From positions 1-5,308 of the forward strand of contig JACPVK010000086.1 in assembly GCA_016191795.1 (NCBI GenBank): a DNA stretch of 5,308 bases, in the 5' to 3' direction. Position 1 is the first letter of the stretch. Every line of letters starts with the position of its first letter. The notes beneath the pieces were generated by a model. The model had not been told where the DNA came from. It saw only the letters and a list, made by a program, of their open reading frames with translations, and did not search any database. Source of the stretch: Gammaproteobacteria bacterium. GTDB taxonomy: Bacteria; Pseudomonadota; Gammaproteobacteria; SZUA-229. The position numbers and the translations under genes are program-made. Positions 1 to 5,308 of this stretch are shown here, one piece after another.

Positions 1-600
1 CGAGGCATTCACCTGGATGGCATCTTCAAATAAAGTTTGCAGTAATTTTACAACTGGCGCATCACTTATGTTTTGAGCTGATACCAGTTGTTGTAGATCT
101 ATATCACTTTCAGATAATTCGTTGCCTAATTCCTGGGCCAGAGTATTAATTTCATCAGTGCGTCGATACACCGTGTCAAAAGCTTTTATTAATTCTGATT
201 CCTTGACGACAGCGAGTGAAATATTGTTTTGTAAATGTTTGGTTAATTCATCGAAGGCAAAAATATCCGTCGGGTCTGCCATGCCGACCAGTAAACTGGA
301 GTCTTGTTGCATTAACACTATCGAGCGATAACGTCGTGCCAGTGTTTCAGGGAGACGTCTGACCAGTTCGGGAATAAATTTAAATTGCTTTAAATCTATA
401 AGCGGTATTTTTAACTGCGTCGAGAGAATGTTCAGTAATTCGATTTCGCTAATAAATCCGAGATCGATAAGTGTGCCACCCAGTTTGCGACCTGACTTGC
501 GTTGCTCGGTGAGTGCCGAATCAAGTTGTTGCTGGGTGATTTTCCTGTGTTCAACCAGTAGATCACCAATTCGAATTCTTTTGCGAACGTTTTCCGCCAC
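1..600 (-). CDS. mshE: MshE, MSHA pilus extension ATPase (N-terminal 200 residues, truncated by window edge)
   Basis: This is the start of the GspE/PilB-type cytoplasmic ATPase that drives pilin polymerisation. The visible part is the MshEN (T2SSE N-terminal) regulatory region. Two 24-residue copies of the c-di-GMP-binding motif (RLGxx..., ending LxxxLxxQ) lie at residues 10-33 (RIGDLLV...LTEQ) and 39-62 (KLGGTLIDLGFI...STQ). They are joined by the canonical 5-residue spacer RKSGR. A second N-terminal subdomain follows (about 64-145, with VGMADPTD at 105-112). The segment APVVKLLQTLFEDAI (181-195) and the final residues AS lead into the ATPase core, where the family has ASDIHIEP. The Walker motifs lie beyond the left edge, and the full family length is about 570 residues. 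The start is GTG at 600-598, 13 nt after the mshN stop, with AGGA 7 nt upstream; no in-frame ATG lies nearby. In copy 1 the conserved Gly at motif position 10 is Arg and the hydrophobic position 11 is Lys. PilB or GspE are alternatives by family, but the gene order makes MshE nearly certain. Confidence 0.95.
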   Translation of the reverse strand, partial: MAENVRKRIRIGDLLVEHRKITQQQLDSALTEQRKSGRKLGGTLIDLGFISEIELLNILSTQLKIPLIDLKQFKFIPELVRRLPETLARRYRSIVLMQQDSSLLVGMADPTDIFAFDELTKHLQNNISLAVVKESELIKAFDTVYRRTDEINTLAQELGNELSESDIDLQQLVSAQNISDAPVVKLLQTLFEDAIQVNAS

Positions 601-607
601 GTATAGT

Positions 608-611
608 TCCT
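608..611 (-). promoter_or_regulatory. Ribosome binding site of mshE
   Basis: On the minus strand AGGA sits 7 nt before GTG (600-598), inside the 13-nt gap after the mshN TAA stop. It is what selects GTG as the mshE start, because the frame stays open upstream into mshN without a usable ATG. Confidence 0.75.
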
Positions 612-613
612 GT

Positions 614-1792
614 TTATCTAGGGTACTGACTGGTTTGTTTGGCGATGCTGTTTATACGTTGTTGTACAAACTCTCTAAGCTGACTGGATAAGCCGTCTGT
701 GTCCAGTGATTGCTGGTAGGAGTCAATGGCCTGTTGCGGCTTTCCAAGTTCTTCGAGTGATATAGCCTGGCCCATCCACCAGATGCTGTTGCCAGGTATA
801 AGACGTAATGCCTGTGAATATGTTTTAACAGCATCCATATGTTGCTTATTCTTTTGATAGAGTCCGGCCAGATAGGCCATATCGTCGGGCCCTGATGCCT
901 GTAGATGCGTTTCCATAATAGCAATGGCTTTGGAATAATTTTCCAGTTGTACCAATGCCTGCAGATAAACGCGCAGCAAGTCCTTGTCATTTGGGTTAAT
1001 GGCAAGACCCTGTTCGATGATTGTTAAGGCTATATCCGGTCGCTTTTCAAGAATGTTGATCGCCGCCAGCAGCTGGCGTGCCTGGCTATGTTTGGGATTA
1101 TAGATGAGCGCGTCTTTCAATAAATCCCTGGCAGCCTGCGTGCGTCCGGAATTATATTGAGTAAGGGCGTTTGCATAGGCCTGCTGACTGTTTTCTTCGC
1201 TACTTAATATGACGGGCTTTTTGTTGACGGCAGTGTTGGTGTTTGCGGCAGTGTAATCATCGTCAGTGTTTACATCTGACGCAGCGGGTGCCTGAGTGGT
1301 TGCGGCCAGGGTGTTTGTTGGTTGTGCCGTGATGCTGTGGGCGATGACTGCTGGCTTCGTTGTTTGTGCAGCGGAGTTAACTGTTACCGGTTTGATGACA
1401 GGTGTAGCGATAACAGGCTCTGGTGTGTCGGGACTGGTCTGCGCGGGTTCTATCATTTGTGTTTCGTTTGCCGCTATTGCGGGCGCAGGAACGGAATCCT
1501 GGTCCGGGTGCGCGACTGTGATTTCGGCAGGGATGGCTGGCGCTGTGTTTGCATTTGGTTCTGCCGGTGATTCTGGTTTGGTCAGGCGATAGGGCGATAT
1601 AAAGTAGATTGCAGCCATCAATGCAATCATCAGTCCGATAGCGATCAGGGTGATGATGTAAGTATGGCTGTTTGGTGCAGACGGCGTTGATTGGGAAGCG
1701 CGTGATTTCAGTCCATGTAAAATGGCATTGTTGTCGGCGAAATGTTTTTCACGTTTCTCCAGATCCTTGAGCATGGTATTGATAACGCTCAT
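614..1792 (-). CDS. mshN: MshN, TPR-repeat MSHA biogenesis protein
   Basis: A 392-residue protein of the MSHA machinery whose exact biochemical role is not established. The N-terminus MSVINTMLKDLEKR is typical of MshN and is a short, charged cytoplasmic segment. One transmembrane helix spans about 45-67. A long low-complexity linker rich in Pro, Ala and Thr follows (about 70-195), then about five TPR-like repeats (roughly 204-237, 238-271, 272-305, 306-338, 339-372), for example ALIYNPKHSQA and GLAINPNDKDL. The predicted topology is N-in, with the TPR domain in the periplasm, where it could bind the secretin or other pilus proteins. An ATG at 1807 would add five residues (MEAKH), but it overlaps the GGAGG ribosome site. 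The ATG at 1792-1790 has GGAGG 8 nt upstream and overlaps the mshM TGA stop as ATGA, so I chose it. Translational coupling to mshM is likely. mshE follows 13 nt downstream of the TAA stop. Confidence 0.93.
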   Translation of the reverse strand: MSVINTMLKDLEKREKHFADNNAILHGLKSRASQSTPSAPNSHTYIITLIAIGLMIALMAAIYFISPYRLTKPESPAEPNANTAPAIPAEITVAHPDQDSVPAPAIAANETQMIEPAQTSPDTPEPVIATPVIKPVTVNSAAQTTKPAVIAHSITAQPTNTLAATTQAPAASDVNTDDDYTAANTNTAVNKKPVILSSEENSQQAYANALTQYNSGRTQAARDLLKDALIYNPKHSQARQLLAAINILEKRPDIALTIIEQGLAINPNDKDLLRVYLQALVQLENYSKAIAIMETHLQASGPDDMAYLAGLYQKNKQHMDAVKTYSQALRLIPGNSIWWMGQAISLEELGKPQQAIDSYQQSLDTDGLSSQLREFVQQRINSIAKQTSQYPR

Positions 1793-2697
1793 ATGCTTAG
1801 CCTCCATATTAAGGCAATGGCAATAACCAGCCCGATCGAGCCCAGCAGCAAAATAATTCCGGAGTTATCAGTCCTCACATGTTCGGTATCGGCAATGGCC
1901 ATATCTACATGTTTGCGGGCCACATTATTTAATCCTTGTCCAAATGCCAGAATCAGTGACTTGTTGCATAACGTATTGATGACTCGCGGTACGCCGTTGC
2001 TGGCCAGGTAAATTTTATCTATAGCTTTATCCGAGAACAGATTGCCGCCTTGATAACCGGCTATGCGTAACCGGTGATTGATATAACCGGGAAGGCTTTT
2101 ACGATCGACGGGACGCAGTGCATAGGAAAATGTAATGCGTTGCTTGAGCTGTCGATTGCATTGCTGGCCAAGTCGTTCGTCAAGTTCGGGTTGCCCAAAT
2201 AAAACGATTTGTAACAGTTTGCTTTTTTCTGTTTCTATATTGGAAAGCAGACGCAAGGCTTCCAGTGTTTCAACCGGCATCGCCTGTACTTCATCAAGAC
2301 ATATAATGACGCGTTTGCACTGCTGGTGATATTCCATGAGACGATGCGTAATGTCTTTTGTTAATTGATAACTGGTTACATCACCGTTGGCGTTATGCGA
2401 ATAGGTGATACCCAGTTCATCGGCCAGAGCCATGCGCAACTGATCGGGTGTCAGGTATGGATTAGGTATATAGAGCGTAACAAACTGGTCAGCGGTTAAT
2501 AAATTGAGTAATTTTCGACACAGCATGGTTTTGCCGGTACCCACCTCGCCGGTAACTTTGACAAAACCTTCGCCTGAACGAATAGCTACAATCAGGACAT
2601 CCAGTGCTTCACGATAGCTCTCGCTCTCATAAAAAAAGCTGGTGTCGGGCAGCAACGAAAAGGGCATCTCAGACATGTTAAAGAATTGTAAATACAT
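1789..2697 (-). CDS. mshM: MshM, ExeA/GspA-family AAA ATPase with C-terminal membrane anchor
   Basis: A 302-residue P-loop ATPase of the ExeA/GspA type (AAA family), needed in some msh systems and thought, by analogy to ExeA, to help secretin assembly. The N-terminus (MYLQFF...MPFSLLPDTSFFY) has the family's start signature. Walker A is GEVGTGKT (residues 50-57). Walker B is VIICLDE (130-136), with D135 and E136 as Mg-binding and catalytic acids. LLQIVLFGQPEL (161-172) is the sensor-1 region, and the arginines at 182 and 187 are possible arginine-finger positions. A winged-helix-like lid follows (about 205-245, with NGVPRVIN). A hydrophobic helix at about 280-298 ends only four residues before the stop. 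The protein is therefore probably anchored by its tail, with the ATPase in the cytoplasm and no periplasmic peptidoglycan-binding domain, unlike ExeA itself. The ATG start has GAGG 6 nt upstream. It lies 30 nt after the mshL stop, and its TGA overlaps the mshN ATG. Confidence 0.95.
   Translation of the reverse strand: MYLQFFNMSEMPFSLLPDTSFFYESESYREALDVLIVAIRSGEGFVKVTGEVGTGKTMLCRKLLNLLTADQFVTLYIPNPYLTPDQLRMALADELGITYSHNANGDVTSYQLTKDITHRLMEYHQQCKRVIICLDEVQAMPVETLEALRLLSNIETEKSKLLQIVLFGQPELDERLGQQCNRQLKQRITFSYALRPVDRKSLPGYINHRLRIAGYQGGNLFSDKAIDKIYLASNGVPRVINTLCNKSLILAFGQGLNNVARKHVDMAIADTEHVRTDNSGIILLLGSIGLVIAIALIWRLSI
1801..1805 (-). promoter_or_regulatory. Ribosome binding site of mshN
   Basis: A strong GGAGG lies within the last codons of mshM, 8 nt before the ATG at 1792-1790. 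An upstream in-frame ATG (1807-1805) shares its last base with this site and so is unlikely to be the start. Confidence 0.8.
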
Positions 2698-2703
2698 ACA
2701 CGT

Positions 2704-2707
2704 CCTC
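2704..2707 (-). promoter_or_regulatory. Ribosome binding site of mshM
   Basis: GAGG (within TGAGGA) lies 6 nt before the mshM ATG at 2697-2695, in the 30-nt gap after mshL. This gap is the longest non-coding stretch in the window and holds nothing else that I can support. Confidence 0.75.
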
Positions 2708-2727
2708 AGACAGCTATGTTAGCCGTG

Positions 2728-4458
2728 CTATTTATCATAATCATGATATATCTGTTTCACCTGATCAGATGACCCGCGTATCGACATTGACCAGTCATCA
2801 TCTGTGTCTACAACAATGGGGCGCAATAAAATAACCAGCTCACTTTTTACCTGTACATCGCTGGTATGCTTAAACAGATAGCCAAGGAAAGGTATCTCGG
2901 ATAAAAATGGAGTGGCTGTTTCTTTTTGTACCAGCTTGTTTTTCATCAGGCCGCCAATCACTATAATCTGGCCATTCTTGGCGCGTACCACACTATCGGA
3001 TTCGCGCACCGAGCTAAATGCCAGTGGCAGTTCCTGTACCTGATCTGCAACGGTTATGGTCTTTTTCTGGTCAACGACTTCGCTGATACTGGGGTGTATG
3101 TGCAAAATCACATCACCGTTTTCGGAAATCTGGGGTGTGACATCCAGAGCGATACCCGAGAAGAACGGTGTAAGCGTAATCTGCGGTGTCGTTGCTGTAG
3201 ATGTACCAGTAACTGTTGTGCTGGATATTTCTGTTACAAAAAATTCATCTGATCCCACCTTGATGACTGCTTTCTGGTTATTCACAGTCGAAACTCGCGG
3301 GCTTGAAAGGACCTGCAGATTTCCCTGAGTTTCGAGTAACTCAAAAAAAGCGCGGAAATTTCCGGTATTAACCGCCAGGGTAAACATGCCACCGAATGCG
3401 GATGTGGCCGTACTGTTGATCTGGGTAAAACCACCCGGGTTCAGAACGCCGGTATTACCGCCAATTTCTGACACGCCTTCAGTTAATAATGTGCCGCCGC
3501 CGGTTTGACCGGCGAGCACCTTGCCGCTATCGCTCAACGATGCCCAGTTAATACCCTGGCGATAGCCGTCACTCAGTTCCACTTCGATAATTTTTGCTTC
3601 CAGTATGACCTGGCGCTGCATAACATCCTCTGCAGAGCCGAGGTATTGGGCTACCTTGCGTAATTCCGAAGGTAAGGCGCGAACGATAACCAGTCCGGAT
3701 TGCGGGCTTACCACGATGCTTTTACCTTCAACGTCCTTGCCGATAATTGCCTCAATGGAATTTTTAATTTCCATCCAGAAATCTGAACTGGATTCGGTTT
3801 TGATCTGGCTTGCAGCCATGGTAGTTCGACTCTGGTTTTCGGTTGTTGAGTTGTCGGACGTGCTGCTGGTTGATTTGGTTGATTTGGTAAGCTGGCCTGA
3901 GCTGACACGTGTTTCAGACTGGCCGGCACGGGATACATTTAGATAATCGACTTTGAAAATTTTTGATTGCAACTGATTGGAACGAACAATAAATCCGGTT
4001 TTGGTGCGTTCGTATTCATATCCGTAAACATCATGTGCAACTTCCATGGCCTCTGTGATGGTTACATTTTTCAGGTCAAGTGTAATGCGACCTTTTACAT
4101 CCTGATGTACCACCATATTGTAAGGCGTACCTTCAACCAGGCTTAGAAAGAAAGCACGCGCTTCACTTTGGTCAACCGAAATATCAAATCTGGCCTCGAT
4201 TTTTTCTGCGTTTTTTACCGGCAGGTTGATATTAACCGGCGGTAGCAATACCTGGCTGACACTATCAGGCAATGCCTCTGATTTAACGGGTTGTATGCTG
4301 CCATCGCCGGCTTCGTCCAGGGTGCGCTGTATATCCTGCAAAATGCTAAGCGGTTTCTTCGATTCCGGCTGTTTGTCATCCGGCATGCTTGCACAGGATG
4401 TTAATAGCATCAGACCGGATAAAAAAAGCGGGCGGTAATGTGTGATGTAATTATTCAT
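2728..4458 (-). CDS. mshL: MshL, outer-membrane lipoprotein secretin of the MSHA pilus
   Basis: A 576-residue secretin (GspD/PilQ superfamily) that forms the outer-membrane pore through which the pilus leaves. The N-terminus is a lipoprotein signal with lipobox LTSC (19-22), so the mature protein should start at lipidated Cys22; Ala at +2 fits outer-membrane sorting. Next come a linker, an STN/N0-like domain (about 88-160, including KGRITLDLKNVTITEAMEV), a Ser/Thr-rich segment (about 182-226) and an N1/N3-like module (about 229-275, with SGLVIVRALPSEL). The secretin core (about 282-550) contains SSPRVSTVNNQKA (385-397), DVTPQIS (439-445), GQIIVIGGLM (496-505), the signature PFLSEIPFLGYLFK (517-530) and LVILLRP (541-547). 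The length is normal for MshL. The ATG at 4458 overlaps the end of mshK by 8 nt (ATGAATAA). It lacks a good Shine-Dalgarno sequence, since GGGA lies 12 nt away, so translation is probably coupled to mshK. The stop is TAG. Confidence 0.96.
   Translation of the reverse strand: MNNYITHYRPLFLSGLMLLTSCASMPDDKQPESKKPLSILQDIQRTLDEAGDGSIQPVKSEALPDSVSQVLLPPVNINLPVKNAEKIEARFDISVDQSEARAFFLSLVEGTPYNMVVHQDVKGRITLDLKNVTITEAMEVAHDVYGYEYERTKTGFIVRSNQLQSKIFKVDYLNVSRAGQSETRVSSGQLTKSTKSTSSTSDNSTTENQSRTTMAASQIKTESSSDFWMEIKNSIEAIIGKDVEGKSIVVSPQSGLVIVRALPSELRKVAQYLGSAEDVMQRQVILEAKIIEVELSDGYRQGINWASLSDSGKVLAGQTGGGTLLTEGVSEIGGNTGVLNPGGFTQINSTATSAFGGMFTLAVNTGNFRAFFELLETQGNLQVLSSPRVSTVNNQKAVIKVGSDEFFVTEISSTTVTGTSTATTPQITLTPFFSGIALDVTPQISENGDVILHIHPSISEVVDQKKTITVADQVQELPLAFSSVRESDSVVRAKNGQIIVIGGLMKNKLVQKETATPFLSEIPFLGYLFKHTSDVQVKSELVILLRPIVVDTDDDWSMSIRGSSDQVKQIYHDYDK
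3868..3888 (-). repeat. 9-bp in-frame tandem repeat in mshL
   Basis: On the plus strand ggttgattt occurs twice in a row (3868-3876, 3877-3885), followed by a partial third copy, ggt. It encodes TKSTKST (residues 191-197) within the Ser/Thr-rich segment of MshL. Because the unit is 9 bp, gain or loss of a copy would keep the reading frame. Confidence 0.8.
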
Positions 4459-4819
4459 AAGTCGATTCTGTCCCAGGCAATGTTTGCTGCTTTACAGGAA
4501 TACGTGACAGGTACTGCTTAAAAGTTTTGTTATGGCGTGTCAGCACGACATGGTCGGTATTGATGCTGATAACTTTGGCGTTATTAATCATGTCACCTGC
4601 TTTGACCGGTTTGTTATTGATTATCGCGATACGGCGTTCGTCAGAAATCAGTATTTCAGTTAAATTCCACTGAGGTACCGAGGCAGCCTGTGTGGTGCTG
4701 TCGGCATTAAAATTCGGTGGACGCATCGGGTCCTGTATATTGCCTGCAGGCAAAGCACCGGGCTGAATGAGCAAACTGCCCAGGAGGGTCAGGCGTATAA
4801 GTGAATTATGTTCAGGCAC
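4451..4819 (-). CDS. mshK: MshK, small exported MSHA biogenesis protein (GspB/PilP-like domain)
   Basis: A 122-residue protein in the MshK position. A hydrophobic stretch at residues 7-23, ending near GALPA (21-25), looks like a signal peptide, with possible cleavage after Ala25. DPMRPP (30-35) matches the DPxRPP motif seen near the start of the periplasmic regions of GspB, PilP and MshK proteins. After a short Ser/Thr/Ala linker, residues about 50-108 form a small beta-rich domain with the family pattern: LTEILIS, RRIAIINNKPVKAGD (62-76), AKVISI and HVVLTRH. This resembles the T2SS GspB domain. The likely role, by analogy, is a periplasmic link to the secretin MshL, encoded next. The start is GTG at 4819-4817, with GAGGG 7 nt upstream; it overlaps the mshJ TGA by 8 nt. 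The 3' end overlaps mshL by 8 nt. No alternative start looks better. Confidence 0.88.
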   Translation of the reverse strand: MPEHNSLIRLTLLGSLLIQPGALPAGNIQDPMRPPNFNADSTTQAASVPQWNLTEILISDERRIAIINNKPVKAGDMINNAKVISINTDHVVLTRHNKTFKQYLSRIPVKQQTLPGTESTYE

Positions 4820-5308
4820 CGATTAACCCTCGTTTGAGGCTGAAGGTATAGACTTCCAGTGTTATTTGCATGACGGGATAGTCGCGGGTTTGTATATCGA
4901 TACTTTTCCAGGAAAAATGCCAGGGTAATTTTTCCAGTTTGTGCAAATAAGCCAGCGTATCGTGATAACTGCCTTCCATTTTTAAAATGACAGTGTGGCG
5001 AAACACTATGCCCTGGGAGTTATCCGTCCCTGTAAGGGATTCGGGACCCAGTGATTGCGGAACGGCAGGCGTATTCTGCAGGCTGATAAATTTAAGTTGC
5101 GTCTGGCTTTTTAGAATTTGTTCCAGTAATCGAGCCATTTCCTGCGGATTGATGATCAGTCCGGCTGTTTTCGCCAGCTCCTGGTCCAGGCGTTGCTTTT
5201 CACTGCTGTATTCTGCCAGCAGCGCCCGGCTTTCAGTATCGGGATCAGCGGTCGCTTTTTGTTCCAGACCCAGTATCTGTTTGTCGGTATCGGCAAGTTG
5301 TCTGTTTA
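4812..5308 (-). CDS. mshJ: MshJ, PilO/GspM-like inner-membrane platform protein (C-terminal 164 residues, 5' end outside window)
   Basis: The reading frame stays open from the right edge to the TGA at 4814-4812. The first full codon is at 5306-5304, and 164 residues are visible of a family usually a little over 200. The visible start (QLADTDKQILGLEQKA...) is charged and heptad-like, as expected of the periplasmic coiled coil that follows the N-terminal membrane helix; that helix is off the window. Next comes the family segment LIINPQEMARLLEQIL (visible residues 50-65). A compact domain follows with FRHTVILKMEGSYHDTLAYL, LEKLPWHFSWKSIDI and YPVMQITLEVYTFS, a pattern typical of MshJ. The ATG at 5138 is internal (the Met of EMARLL) and not the true start. 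MshJ is thought to act with MshI and the platform protein MshG in the inner-membrane complex, as PilO does in type IVa pili. It overlaps mshK by 8 nt. Confidence 0.92.
   Translation of the reverse strand, partial: NRQLADTDKQILGLEQKATADPDTESRALLAEYSSEKQRLDQELAKTAGLIINPQEMARLLEQILKSQTQLKFISLQNTPAVPQSLGPESLTGTDNSQGIVFRHTVILKMEGSYHDTLAYLHKLEKLPWHFSWKSIDIQTRDYPVMQITLEVYTFSLKRGLIGA
4827..4831 (-). promoter_or_regulatory. Ribosome binding site of mshK
   Basis: GAGGG lies within the final codons of mshJ, 7 nt before the GTG at 4819-4817. It supports a GTG start overlapping the mshJ stop. Confidence 0.75.

Noticed and set aside
652..1005. 117-residue open frame on the minus strand in another frame
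   Set aside because: It overlaps the TPR-coding part of mshN in a shifted frame. The TPR frame has clear family features and this one has none.
1296..1592. 98-residue open frame on the plus strand
   Set aside because: It lies antisense to the low-complexity Pro/Ala/Thr linker of mshN. Its Gly/Ala/Val-rich translation is the mirror of that composition, and I see no ribosome site or recognisable domain.
2733..2748. Inverted repeat tatcat-4 nt-atgata near the end of mshL, considered as a terminator
   Set aside because: The arms are 6 bp and AT-rich, there is no T-tract, and it lies within coding sequence ahead of mshM in the same operon. It would be too weak to terminate.
2734..2754. TATGAT on the minus strand as a -10 box of an internal promoter for mshM
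   Set aside because: The only partner, GTGAAA, matches the -35 consensus at four of six positions with a short 15-bp spacer. In AT-rich coding DNA this is expected by chance.
2926..3946. Several plus-strand open frames opposite mshL (about 90-113 residues)
   Set aside because: All are antisense to a well-supported secretin gene, overlap each other in different frames, and show no domain or ribosome site.
4812..5138. A complete 108-residue gene starting at the ATG at 5138
   Set aside because: The frame continues open to the right edge with clear MshJ-type coiled-coil sequence, so this ATG is internal to a truncated mshJ.

Overview
This window is a stretch of an MSHA (mannose-sensitive haemagglutinin) type IV pilus biogenesis operon, all on the minus strand. 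Transcription runs from the right edge to the left edge. The order, 5' to 3', is mshJ (5' end missing), mshK, mshL, mshM, mshN, mshE (3' end missing). It is the J-K-L-M-N-E order known from Vibrio and Shewanella msh loci. The operon, the protein types and the moderate GC content (judged by eye) point to a gammaproteobacterium, probably a motile environmental one. I cannot name a genus, and other msh-bearing Proteobacteria are not excluded.

Region by region: 4812-5308 is the C-terminal 164 residues of MshJ, the PilO/GspM-like inner-membrane platform protein. 4451-4819 is MshK, a small exported protein with a DPxRPP motif and a GspB/PilP-like domain. 2728-4458 is MshL, the outer-membrane lipoprotein secretin. 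1789-2697 is MshM, an ExeA/GspA-family AAA ATPase with a C-terminal membrane anchor. 614-1792 is MshN, a single-pass protein with a long Pro/Ala/Thr-rich periplasmic linker and C-terminal TPR repeats. 1-600 is the N-terminal third of MshE, the extension ATPase, carrying the tandem c-di-GMP-binding motif of the MshEN domain.

The genes are packed very tightly. mshJ/mshK and mshK/mshL each overlap by 8 nt, mshM/mshN overlap by 4 nt (ATGA), mshL/mshM are 30 nt apart, and mshN/mshE are 13 nt apart. There is no intergenic space over 30 nt, no convincing internal promoter or terminator, and no RNA gene, mobile element or CRISPR. Each start except that of mshL has a clear Shine-Dalgarno sequence, which settles the GTG starts of mshK and mshE and an internal ATG start for mshN.

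How they work together (family knowledge plus inference): MshE would power pilus extension under c-di-GMP control. MshJ, with MshI upstream outside the window, would form the inner-membrane platform. MshL is the outer-membrane exit pore. MshK, MshM and MshN probably help place the secretin in, or connect it across, the peptidoglycan and periplasm. I see no undescribed system here. The points most worth a second look are the altered first c-di-GMP motif of MshE, the ExeA/ExeB-like logic of MshM with MshN and MshK, and a Ser/Thr-rich insert in MshL containing an in-frame 9-bp tandem repeat.
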